64,000 nucleotides of DNA from Artemisia argyi. Its lineage: Eukaryota; Streptophyta; Magnoliopsida; Asterales; Asteraceae. Under the pieces are notes generated by a model, which did not search any database, had not been told where the DNA came from, and worked only from the letters and a program-made list of their open reading frames with translations. Shown piece by piece: positions 1-13,076 of the stretch; position 1 is the stretch's first letter; each line of letters begins with the position of its first letter. The stretch lies in contig CM060697.1 of NCBI GenBank assembly GCA_030686995.1, positions 42,069,015-42,133,014 of the forward strand. The letters run 5' to 3'. The translations under genes and the position numbers were made by a program.

Positions 1-1367
1 TGGGGCATATGTAGGGACGATATATGCCCCAAAGGTTTGTCACAAGATGACTCATGCCCAAATGTTTGCCACAGGGACGCTTTTTGCAGTTTCGAAATAT
101 TGGGATGAAACATGCAAATTTGCCAAACTTTAAGGATGATTTATGCAATTTACTCACACCAAAACTCATTCAACCTTCCACCCTCTTATTTTTTATATCA
201 TTATATTATACAATTCCATAACTAGTAAGTGGTTTTAAGCTCTATACAAATACAAAAGAAAATAAAATAAAAACTTTAATCAATCACACCAGAAAACCCT
301 AGCACGCTATCTAAACCCAAACCAGAGAGAAACTCACAAATACACACACAAAACTAAATAAACAATGAGTAAAATATCCTTTTATAACCTTGAGACCATA
401 AATGTCAGGCATCTTTCAATTGTCCGGCTTTAACACTAGTCTTTGAACTTTATCCATCTTCAGCCTTTTAACTCCTGCAGAACTTATAAACACAAAACAA
501 AACTTCTTTTTCTTTTATAAAAAATTTTCACGTATTATCATATATGACCCTTTTGTAACACCCCCATTTTCACAGATCGCAACGGATTTAGATATGGGGT
601 ATTACCTCGTGGAATCACAGTTACAGTAATAGAAAACGACTTGAAAAGAGACGTTTTTATAAAATGAGTTATCATTCATTAAATTATCAGAGTTTTATTT
701 AGAAGAGATCCTGTAAATCTAAGTGTGAAAGTAGTATTTTGAATGATAACAGGGTTGAAAGTCCTCCAAGTTCAGTGCCGCTTCGTGCCATGGATTCCGT
801 AACAGCTAAATACCTATGATACATGCTTAAAAGTCAACACTTGGTGTTGAGTGAGAGTCATAGGTTTAAGTGATAGGGTGAATACAAGTTCCACATGGTT
901 CACTTGTTATACTCTTCAAGGAAAATGTAGTGTTTGTGATAATTGCAATGCATATACAATTATCATGAGAAAATAGTTATTGCACTAAGCTCATGAAACC
1001 ACACGTTAACATGTCTAGATCATGGGGCACTGTAGACCCTTATATGATGGGACGGAGATAAGGTTAACTTGCCAAAGTTAATCCTTTAGAGGTTTCAAGT
1101 ATAGTACTTATTGGTACCCGACTGGGGCAAACCAACGGGAGTTGTCAAACTCTAATAGATCTATCAACTATACTCGCGTTCACTCGCAAGTGATTATGGC
1201 TCATGAATTTTAGTTATGTAATGGTGGCAGAAAGTAACACTCGTGCAACAACCAAAGAAAAAGACTTGTATTCGGTTTAAAGAAAAAGTAAGCATGTATC
1301 CCCCTCACAGTGTTTATAAAGCATTTAGAAAGAGTGAGTTTATGAACTCACTTTGGCCTAAGGTTGA

Positions 1368-4300
1368 TGTAACACCCCAACCCGAAAAGGGCTAAAGTGA
1401 ACATTATGGGGTCAAATCAGAATATAAGCAAGCGGAATACATTAGCAATATAAGGTTCACAAAACAGTTCTAAAGAAAAGATAAAGAACTAATTCTAACA
1501 TTACAACTTCCAAACTAATTACAAACTAAGAACCAAAAGGGAATCTCTAAGTCTATTCTCTAATCCATGGGGAGCTATCAACAGTGTAGTCCACTAAGAG
1601 CTCCTAAGCACTCTTCGCCCAACCCAGCTTTCTTCTAAAACCTGCCGCAGGAAAAGAAATGCGGCTGAGCTTAAAAAGCCCAGTGAACAGATATAAACAA
1701 ACAAAACCTAATAACAAAAGGGAAACGAAAGTGAATCCGAAATGAATCCAAGCAAACCTGTTGAGACGAATATCAAAGAATATGGGACATATGATAGAAT
1801 CAACAGAATATGATCAAAGGGAATACGTATAAGGAATATCAAATGAATCAAAGGAAAATGGAACGAATCATAAGTGTAAGCAAATGAACTAAGGAAAGCA
1901 TAAGTCAATAACAATAAAGAAGTTAGAACAACAAGGATCACATATATAGTAGAAGTACCAGAAATGCCCAATAATCATATATCAAATTGTACATGGAGTA
2001 GCTAGCTCGATGTACCAAATGTGAAATGGAGTGTATCGCACACACATACCCATTCACCAAATTCAAAACGAAACAAAGTACCTAGGATGCATCCATACGC
2101 TCCCTGCAAAAACAAATATATATGCACAAAGCTCTAGGCTAAGTAAACATATAAAATAATAAATATAGGCCTGAATAGCTAGCTTAAAGGGAACGCTGTG
2201 GACTAAAACCCACCTCCACAAATAGTGTCAATACCACTGGTGCATCAGTGGCAAGGCCATGGACTCCCCATGACTGGTTACAAATTAATCAAATAATGGG
2301 CAACAAATAGGGCATAGGAATGCTATAAGAATAAGAACTATAGCATGCAACAAAAATCAAGCAAATCATAACCGAAATGGATCGATCAAATATGGATCAT
2401 ATAAGGGATCATAGCAATGGTTCAAGTCAAAGGTCCAAATCAAAGATTCATATCATGAGGTTCAAATCAAAGGATCATAATAGCAAAAAGGGTTTATAGC
2501 AAAGGTTCAAAATTTGAAGTTAAATAATCGAAAGATGTTAAAGAAAGTCTTGAGGAATCTTAGAGAATAAAACAGATTAAGGACTTTTAAAAATTATTTA
2601 AAACCTTTTTATCGTAAAAGTATTCCTTTAAAAACACATTTCGTAAAAGTCATTAAAACCTTCATATAAAACTGGCATCGTATCATAATCACAGAAATCA
2701 TTTCAAAAATAGTTTTTCTCAAAAGTCATCAGGTTATATTTTTAAAATGGTCTTCATACGAAATCATACTATCAAATGAACCAAGGATATCATGTGTATA
2801 AAGATCAGAAACCATAATAGTGGCAATGGAACGGATCATGAGTCATAAGAAACCTTACTGAAAGGTTAGAATATTTGTACCTTAATGCGTATGAAAGGAA
2901 AGCAAACGATTGAATGAATACAAGGAAACAACGTCGCGCCTCTTCAAATGATCTACACGAAATAGGGATCACTAAATACTTATATGTTTATTTCATAAGT
3001 TACAAATGGTCTTTAATGATTTATACTTATAGTTATGATCATCACTCATTTTAGGTTTATTTTACAAATCTGGGTCCGTTTCTCATGAATTTTACGACAC
3101 ATCAAATGAACTCCAGAGGCTCTCCCAATTTTTCCTGAGGTTCCCACATAAGTTAAGTAGTTACTCAAATTTTTACAGATTTTATTAATAAGTGTAAGTA
3201 CCCTTTAAAAATTCATCTTTCCAGACCGACCCAGAAAATAACTACACAAACGTGCAGAAAGTTTGCATTTTGTTAGCCCATTCATACCCTTCAGAAAAAT
3301 ATAAAAAAATTCCAGGAAGTCACAAATATCCTATATTTAACCCCTGTGAAAGGAGACCTTCTAACTCCTTATGGTATGGAAATTAAAAATCAAAAATACC
3401 AGCTGAATTTTCAGACTCATAAACTTAGGATTGACAACCAATGTTCTAAAAATCAAAAAGCTTACCTCCCGACCTCAAATGACCATGTAACTTACATATT
3501 CGGAAAGTAGACAGAAAGTACTCATGTTTAGACTCAAGAACCACCCAAAAATACATTTTTATCATTAACTTATGACCCTTGCAACACGACCCATCTCCTG
3601 GACAGCATGCAGTGGAGACATAAACAAGCCCTAATCTCTTGTATTAATTGTGAACGCCCCTTCTCAATTACTTAGGGTTTAATTCCAGATTTTTAGGTCA
3701 TGTAATTATGAGCTTATTAGGGTTTTAAAAGATCTGATCCAAAGGCCCAAAACAGAAACAAGTCGACACATATATGGGTTAATGTTTCACGATTTTATGT
3801 AACGTATAAGTGTGTGATTCATATTCAGATTTATGTGGCCAAACAAATGATGCATAGCCTGATTATTATTGTTAGTATAGCATGTTTTATTACTGATTCT
3901 AAGGTGTCTAATGGATTGAAAAACAAAGGAGACAATGGTACCTTTTGGGGCAGAAAATAACGAGGCCAGGAAACCAAAACAAGGACCCATGAATCGAATT
4001 ACAAACAACACAAGGATACCACGATCAAAACACCTTCAAACCTTCCTTCTTCTCGATCTTGAGGGCTGAACAAAAGTGTTAGAGGCTGCTTTAGGGTTTT
4101 GGTGGAGGAGAGGGAAAATAGGTCGTGACTTTTGTGAATGAGATGATAGAGGCGTGTTTTCATGATAGGAAAACCGTGTGGAATTGTCAAGGAAAGTAGG
4201 GAACCATATCTTCTATTAAAATCCTGATATTTGCTAGTGTATAATCTTGTTTTTGTCTTAAATTAACCAAATAAAAGAAAGGAGTGCATAATTCAGTTTA

Positions 4301-4657
4301 CACACTTGGAAGCTTAAACAAAACGTGTAAAGAAAGTCCTTAGGATAATTAGTAGGGTCGTTTAGGACTTAACTTAGAATAGATATTAGGAACCTTAGGA
4401 TATTATTAATTTAGTTTAGTTATTTGTATTATCATGTAATATTATTATAAGGTAAAGTTTACAATGTCATTTAGTTATTAATCATTTTTAGTATAAAATT
4501 CAAAATGGTGTAAGAATTATGGTTCAAATATTTCGGGTTTTAAATACTTAGGTTAGTATATATTGTAATGTCTCGCATTATTATTCATCTTTTCATAAGT
4601 TAGAAATTAGAGGGGTATTTTGGGTATTTAACATTTTTTAAATTTTTGGGTTTTACA
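1368..4657. mobile_element. Inner solo-LTR-like insertion (3.29 kb)
   Basis: It starts TGTAACACCCCAACCC and ends GGGTTTTACA. The 5-bp duplication GTTGA lies on both sides, at 1363-1367 and 4658-4662, and matches perfectly. It is nested inside the 554-6845 element, whose sequence resumes after the right duplication. No protein-coding homology is visible; the short open frames inside look spurious. The ends have the same style as the outer element, so both may belong to one LTR family inserted at different times. Confidence 0.65.
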
Positions 4658-4776
4658 GTTGATCTGATTGATGTGAAAAGTGACTCGGATACTAGATTGC
4701 CTTACTCACATGTCTTCTTTAGTTGTTTTAAGTTTCTTAAGTAATTACTCCTAGGGTTTCTAAATTTAGTTATAAC

Positions 4777-5100
4777 ATAACACCGTTTGGGCCATTGTAA
4801 TTCAGAAGTATAACTCCTCACACGAAGCTCCCTACTAGTGTATTATGCTGCCAACATAATACCGTTCGGGCCATCATAATTCAGAAGTATATAACTCCTC
4901 ACACGAAGCTCCATACTATTGATTTAGGTTGTTAAGTATTTTAGATTTAGTTATAACATAACACCGTTCGGGCCATCATAATCTAGAGGTCATGTAGTAT
5001 ACGTTTGAGGAGCCAGGGCACTTTAATACGTAAACCCATCAAACTCGTCAAAACGAATACACAAATGAAACCCCTCACATGAAACTCCTTACTATTGTGT
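4777..5100. repeat. Degenerate tandem repeat inside the outer LTR
   Basis: Three imperfect copies of a block with the cores ACCGTTCGGGCCATCATAAT and CTCCTCACACGAAGCTCC lie about 80-110 bp apart (near 4783, 4861 and 4963). A weaker fourth trace of the second core lies near 5070. The repeat is non-coding and belongs to the LTR in which it lies. Confidence 0.6.
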
Positions 5101-6865
5101 CATGCTTTTGTTTTATGATAATACTTTACTTAATAACCTTTAAGTTTCATATATTTACAATATCTACCCTAAACTTATATACTTTATATAACTTAGACTT
5201 TTAACTTTCTAAACTTTTCATTTCTAGTCCCTATACTTATATATTTTGAGAAAATGACAGAAATGACCCTTAGACTTATTAGTTTTCAAAATTTACTATT
5301 TATACCCTTAACTTAATAACATTTGCAAAACTAGTCCTTATAAGTTTATAACTTTTATCCTAGGGTTATATAACTTTGCAAAAAGGGTCCTTATACCTAA
5401 TACTTCTAAGAAATGTCAAAAACAGTCCTTAGACTTAATATTTTCAGAAAGTTACCATATATACCCCTATGCATGGAAATATTTGCAAAACTAGTCCTAA
5501 TTCAATGCAAACTATATTTTTACGGAACAAAAGAGTTTCCTAGCTTATGACTTACTAATATTAGCTTATATAAGTGACTTAAACAGGCTTATAGCTTATG
5601 ATAAGACTTTATAGCATAGAAATAGCAATTCGACCAAAATTAGGGTTTTAAAATGAAAACTAGCAAATGAAAGTGATCAAGGCTCAAGCAAGGGTTCCTA
5701 GATGATCTAAGGCATATTCTAACTATCCTAGGTTAGTATTAAATCTAATAGAACAAGTAGAAAGGCTTACGTGACCAAAAATGGGGCGAACGTGGGTTTT
5801 AGGGTTTCTAGGTAGAAAAACAATTCGATAAGGCTTCAAGGCTTATACCACTCGACTTCTAAGCTTACTAGGGCTCTACTAATACTACTAGGACCAGAAT
5901 GTTTGAGGTGAAAATAAGTGAAGGTGTGATTTTGAAAGGAGGGGGTACGAGCTATTTATAAGGCTCGTTAGCCATGGTGGCCAAGAAATGGGAGGCTAGG
6001 TGGCATGAGGGGGGGGGTGAGGTGACTAACTACGGCTAAAGGGTGACTAATGGGAGCTAATGAGTAGGTAGGGGGTGGTGTAAGGATTGTGTGGTGGTGG
6101 TTTGGCCGCGGGTGGAAGGAGGTGACAAGTAGGTGCATCACCTACTTGTAAGGTGTGTTCTAGGGTGCTTGGTGAAGACAAGTAGGTGCACAAGGTGCTA
6201 GGTTTAGGTTTGAACTAGTTTAGGTTTAGTTTAGTCCTAATCTTGCTTAGTGAGAGATTAGGGTTTAGCTTAAGGTTTAGTGCCTAGATTAGGGTCCTAT
6301 GGGTGCTTAATGACTAGGATTAAGACTTAGAAGACTTATAACAAATGGTGGTAACTTATGGTAAAGATTTGGGAATGTTTAACCTAGTTTTGGGACTTAT
6401 AAGACCTAGTTAGGGTTTTGTACTTAAGGGACTTGTACCTAAGCTTCTAGAGGGTTGTACTAAGGTTTAGGGAGTCTAAGATATCCTAAAGTTGCTAATG
6501 TAACTCCTATATAAGCCTTGAGTACTTTCAAACTAGTTTAGTTTAAGAATTAGAGTTTTAGAGATAACTATAGCTACTTAGGGTTTGATTATGGTTTGTT
6601 TTGGTATTATGGTAGATTTAATATGTTGTGGTGATAGTTTACTTTTTTTGGTGTTGTAATGATTTTAGATTAGGAGTTCATGTGGTATGGTTGTGAGGAT
6701 ATTTGGTTTAAGAGGATACATGAGCAGGTCTAGTGAGTCATGCATGCAATGAAAAGGAAAGGAAAAGCAAAAATTTACCTGTGAAAGTACCTACTATTGG
6801 TATTGTAGAGGGAATGGTGTTGATGTGATTTTATGGGTGTTTACACCTTTACTGATTATCAAAAC

Positions 6866-7559
6866 TAGGGGTGTCCATGGTATAGGAACTGTCCCGAACC
6901 GGAACCGAAACCGAAAGAACTGAGAACCGAAAATATGAAAAAAGTGGAACCAAGAACCATCCCAAGTTCTTCGGTCCAGTTCCGGTACGGGAATTTTCGG
7001 TAATTCTCACAAGTACCTAAGTGTTTAAATAATTTATTTTTTTCGTCATCGAAAATATGGAAAAGCTATCAATAACATGAGTAGTAACTACGTCAAATAT
7101 GATTGAACAAGCATACTATAGGTAAGTATCAAATTTACGATAATGATTTCAAGATAAACTTACTTTCATGTTGATAAATGATGATGATGATGATGATGAT
7201 CTTTGAATGGATTAAAAGTTAGAGTTTTAAATTTATTATGTGTTTTTTTGTTTTAAATTTTAATGTTACAACTTAACAATGAGTAACGTTTTTTATTTTT
7301 TATTTTTCACCTTTTTATTTTATTTTTCTTTTAAAAGGCTATACAAATTATACAATGTCCCAAATAAACCTTATAAAATTTTAAATAGTCGGTTCTTTCG
7401 GGGAAAGTACCGGAACCGGACGGTTCCGACCTGAACCGCCCCGAGAGCCGAAAATTTGGAACTTTAGGAACCAAGAGCCGTACCATAGTTCTAACATACG
7501 GTTCGATTCCGGTATGGTTTCTCAGTTTTTTTGGTTCCTCGGTTTTTTTGGATGCCCTA
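6866..7559. mobile_element. hAT-like non-autonomous DNA element
   Basis: The inverted ends are TAGGGGTGTCC on the left and, read inward from the right, TTAGGGCATCC. The subterminal regions are rich in CCGGAACCGG-type words in opposite orientations on the two sides, a familiar plan for plant hAT MITEs. The flanks ATCAAAAC and ATCAAACT fit a decayed 8-bp target duplication. The interior carries a (GAT)n run near 7180 and no transposase. A 77-codon open frame inside is just the GC-richer end read in one frame. Confidence 0.55.
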
Positions 7560-7947
7560 ATCAAACTAATAGCTTATATTTAATAAAAGCAATAGTTTTG
7601 CAATAGCTTCACAATATTTAACTTTTATTGTTATGTAGAGTAAATTGCAAAAGCCGTCCGTATGATTCTGCCAAGTTGCATGTTCAGTCCTCATCCTTCG
7701 AAAGTGCACTCGTTCCCTGGCTAAAATTAAATAACTAAATTACCCTCACATGGATCAAAATGAAAGAAAAGACGAAGAGGGTAGTTTAATAATTTATCCT
7801 TAGACAAGGACTAAATATGTACTTATAAGTTCCTAACATTGATGATGAATGACTTTCAAAAAAATAGGGATTGAACCTGCAATTTAACCAAACTATAAGG
7901 ACGATTTTTGCGATTTACTCTAATTATGTGTGATGTTTTAATTTTTA

Positions 7948-8214
7948 GGATTTTGCTAACAGCAACCCTTAGGGTTGTCGTTAACAACTAGTTTTCGAAA
8001 CTTTTGCTAAGACAATATACAATGTTTAAATAAAATCATTCAAAATTACTAACCATCTCTTAATATTTCTCACATACAAATTTAATCCACTATTCTTATT
8101 GGTCATTTTAGCGAAAAATGCGGAGCATGTTTCTCACTATGTCTTAATATTAGCAATTTTTTATAAAAAAGTTGTTGTTATCAACAGCCCTAAGGGCTGC
8201 CGTTAGCATTTTCC
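7948..8214. mobile_element. Mutator-like MITE, 267 bp
   Basis: The terminal inverted repeats span about 40 bp: the left begins GGATTTTGCTAAC and the right, inverted, GGAAAATGCTAAC. Both contain the CAGCCCTTAGGGCTG-type palindrome. A perfect 9-bp duplication, TAATTTTTA, flanks it at 7939-7947 and 8215-8223, the length expected for Mutator-like transposition. The interior is AT-rich and non-coding. Confidence 0.8.
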
Positions 8215-8391
8215 TAATTTTTAATATAATATTTGTAATGACTATTTAAAAATTATCTTTTATTATTTATTAATAATCTCTTTTAAAGAAATGCGTTTGG
8301 TTGCCACCGCTACGTGTTTGACAATATATTTGGTGAGAGATGAGATCAATATAGATCTTATATTTGCCATAGAACCAATGAACCAATTATA

Positions 8392-8938
8392 GTCACCCAT
8401 TTTTATTTTTCATTTTTTTTAAAATAAAATATCTTGCAAACGGTAAATCGTCAAGCTGCAAAAAATACCATCGCGACGAGAATTAAATCATCTTTATATA
8501 GATATGCATTGTTATATACTTTCGACGATTTTTTTTTTTTTTAAATTTCTAACAAGAAAAATCATATATGATTTGTAAAAATCATATATGATTCGTTAAA
8601 ATCGAATCATATATGATTCTTACGAATCATATATGATTCTTACGAATCATATATGATTCTTACGAATCATATATGATTTTTAAAATAATATATGATTCGT
8701 AAGAATCATATATGATTTGATTTTAACGAATCATATATGATTTTTACAAATCATATATGATTTTTCTGGGCGGAAAATTTGAAAAAAAAAAAAGGTTATA
8801 AGAAAAAACATTCGTCGAAAGTATATAACAATGCATGTCTATAGAAGGATAATTTAATTTTCGTCACGATGACATTTTTTTTTGTAGCTTGACGATTTAT
8901 GGTTTGCGAGATATTTAAGTTTAAAAAAAAGGGTGAAA
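8392..8938. mobile_element. Foldback (long-TIR palindromic) element
   Basis: The left arm (about 8392-8530) and right arm (about 8800-8938) are near-complete inverted copies. Both contain AAATCGTCAAGCT, ATGCATTGTTATATACTTTCG and a CGACGA motif. Between them lies an array of 20-bp palindromic units. The whole segment could fold into one hairpin about 270 bp long. There is no coding capacity. I could not fix the target duplication, so the outer limits are approximate. Confidence 0.7.
8550..8765. repeat. 20-bp palindromic tandem repeat
   Basis: About ten units are built on the self-complementary core AATCATATATGATT, separated by spacers such as CTTACG, TTTTAA or GTAAAA. The central units are perfect 20-mers (AATCATATATGATTCTTACG). 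The spacers invert across the middle, so the array itself is a palindrome. It forms the loop side of the foldback element. Confidence 0.8.
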
Positions 8939-9253
8939 GTTTATTTTCTTTATTTTGATAAAAAAATTAAGTAGCTAAGATTGCTTGATGGGTTTTATGA
9001 TAAAGTTGAATCTATAAACAACTTTTGTCTATTTGGTGATACCACTAAAGGGAAGGGAGTGAACGCGTTTCCCAACCCCTTATTACACCCCAACCTAAGC
9101 CCGCAACACGTTTTTAGCTATCATGTGGGACTGCGGGTACAAGAAAAATGCTCGGTTACTTTTCAACAAGTCAAAAACATAATCTAAGGCCAGGGTCCAT
9201 AGGACATGGTAAAAACTAAAAAGCTAACGTGTGTATGGGTCAAAAGAGTTAAA

Positions 9254-9330
9254 AGCCCATTTCGTAAGTAAATGGGCCTTGTATCCCATTTCATCAATAT
9301 TTAAAAGAGTGACAATTGCCACAAACCCTA
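9254..9330 (+). promoter_or_regulatory. RPS14 promoter elements (site II, telo-box)
   Basis: Two site II-type boxes are present: AGCCCA at 9254-9259 (inverted) and TGGGCC at 9273-9278. An AT-rich TATTTAAA lies near 9297 and a telo-box, AAACCCTA, at 9323-9330, about 80 bp before the start codon. Site II plus telo-box is the known arrangement in plant ribosomal protein promoters, so these probably set growth-linked expression. Function is inferred from motif and position only. Confidence 0.65.
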
Positions 9331-9409
9331 GTCTTGTTCCTTTTCTGCTGCCATATTATTTCACACCGCCGGCAGACAACACACACACAAACACCAAAAC
9401 ATCAACAAC

Positions 9410-10906
<1,497 letters not shown>

Positions 10907-13076
10907 GCAGTTGGTCTACTGTTCTGCAAATTTGCATCATGTTTGCATTTTCGGTTGTTTTATGTTTTGGCAACTTTTAGAGGTTATTATTATGTTTTTG
11001 TCGACATTAATATCATTAAGGATCTTTATGGATCGCTGGATGTTTGAATGACATGAGTTTTTGGTCACCTTGTTGGTATTATTAGCTACTTGTTTTGTTA
11101 TATCTAAATGCTTATCTGCATCGTGTTGAAACTCTCTTATGCAACATGCTTATTTACTTTTTATTCATCTTAAGTTTTTATTTGAGTAAAGTGAATTGCC
11201 TGAACAAGTTTAATCATACTAATTTATATGTGAGCTTAAACAAGTTTTGTTTTTGAACTTTGGTTTGCAGTTAAATTTTTTGTAGTTGGGATATATTTTT
11301 TATTGTGTAGTTTACACTATAAACAAATGAACATCGCCTATCTGGTATTCAGCAAAATATTGGCTTAACTTGACTCTGGCAATGGCAGTGTGCTGTTAAG
11401 ATGCTCGTTGCATCGTTATTACTATGTTTGATAGAAAGACAGTGGATTTATTTCTACTGAACCATTTGGAGAATTGAGAAATCTATGCTAAATCTATTAG
11501 ATAACTGATTGATAATGTTCCTCTAATGTTTAGTTTAAACGAGAAGATTATATGATGGATCATGGATCGTGACAAGTTGTCTGGATGTTGTAAGACTAGT
11601 GTTTGATCCATCTAAAAGCTCCTGAAGGAGCCGATTTTTAAAATCAACTACTAGAATAAACATTTTCTAACAAGAATTACAAAAACCGACACTTTTTTAG
11701 AGATTTACCAAAATTGACACATCGAGCAGTTTGATTTTGCTCGCCCTCCCCTTTTGCTTGCCGTTTTCAGAAGTAGACAAACAATTTTCGCTAAAAGACA
11801 AAGAACATGAAGAGCAAAATACTTGCTTGCCGTTCTCACTAAAAGACAAAGAACATGTCGAGCAAATGCTTTGCTCGCTCAAATGTTTTGCTCGCTATTG
11901 ATTTTAGTAAATCCTTTTGAAATTGTTTATTTTGGTAATAATTTATGTAAAATGACAGCAATTTTTAACTCGAAAACACCCCGTAAAGAAAACAGGGAAT
12001 AATTGAAAACTTGATTAACGTTAATAAATATTGTTTGTGAACTTTTGAGTTAACGGACATTCGCTGTTTCATAACCTATTTTTACCTCGAAAAGTATTCG
12101 CTGTTTTCATATATCTATTTTTACCTCGAAAAGTGTTTTGTATATGTCACTAAACATTCGTTAATGATCTATTTGAACTGCATCTTTCTGGTTGTTATTC
12201 TTAATGAACTAAAACATATCTTTAAGCTATACTATGTAATTTAGTAGTCTCTGTAACTTGCAGCTAGCATATACACTTATTGCAAAAGAATCAGGTGGCG
12301 AACACATTGACAACCTTAAATTGGTTAAAATTGGTTGTCATGCCGCCTCGACCAAAGGAACAAAACAATCTAGTGCGACACTTATAATTGCTTAAAATGT
12401 AAAATGTGGTTACACTGTCATTTACCAAAAGCATGACAACCGTTAAGCTGGGTGTGTAAAGCCGATGGTACATCCTTGTTGGAAAATCCTACAAGCCATG
12501 AAGATCAATCTTGTCTTTTGTAAAGATAAATTTCCTACACTTCATGTCTTGTCATATTTTGCAATTAAAAGCTAGATATTCTGTCAACCTCAAAACTCTT
12601 GATAAAATCATTCGTTTTCAGTTGACACACATTTGAATCCCAACAGACTTGGTTGTCTGCATAGAACTGGCTCCTACACTATTCCTCACTGGTGTAACGC
12701 TTGAACTAAGCACACCCAGAAATATTCACAACCTTTACCAACAGATTCAGAAGCATCTGAACATTGTGCGTCTCGAGAAGTAACACACCACAAAATGCCC
12801 AAGTATGACTTAATAAGACCACCTGATCTCCCAAACTGTTTTGATTTTGATTTAGAACTTGATACTTGTAGAGATACCATCTAAAAGTGGAATGAACTCG
12901 AACTGCAGTTCAGTGCTTAAAAGTGCAATGAAGAGAAAAAGCTACTAAATTTGATAAGACCATTTGTTAGCTAGAAAAATCCAGAAGTTCATAAACTAGG
13001 AAGTTCAAGATCGAAGAATGTCATCAGATACAAACTAAAGTATATTCCAAATCAGCCAAAATACCAAAAGCCCATA
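10907..13076. other. Intergenic region between RPS14 and the lysine-rich gene
   Basis: I see no gene here. The left part holds the RPS14 3' region. Around 11690-11920 there is a possible small inverted-repeat element: GATTTACCAAAATTGAC on the left roughly mirrors sequence near 11910. It encloses two copies of a block containing AAAAGACAAAGAACATG near 11790 and 11836. At 12059-12145 a block of about 46 bp containing CTATTTTTACCTCGAAAAGT is present twice in tandem. The remainder has only short, unconvincing open frames. Confidence 0.4.

Larger units (their letters stand above)
554..6845. mobile_element. Outer solo-LTR-like insertion (about 3.0 kb net)
   Basis: The segment begins TGTAACACCCCC and ends GGGTGTTTACA, so it has the TG...CA ends of a plant LTR. 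It is flanked by a perfect 5-bp direct duplication, CCTTT, at 549-553 and 6846-6850. Subtracting the inner insertion (1368-4657 plus one 5-bp duplication) leaves about 3.0 kb with no gag or pol homology, so a solo LTR is the simplest reading. Around 5950 the minus strand reads TTATAAATAG, a plausible TATA box, which suggests the LTR is transcribed leftward. The ends resemble large LTRs of Ty3/gypsy chromoviruses (Tekay/Del type); that family assignment is an inference. Confidence 0.6.

Noticed and set aside
7331..7564. 77-codon minus-strand frame with arginine/proline-rich end
   Set aside because: It lies in the subterminal inverted repeat of a hAT-like element.
8550..8765. CRISPR-like array of 20-bp repeats
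   Set aside because: There are no unique spacers of regular length, the units are palindromic, and the surroundings are a plant foldback element.
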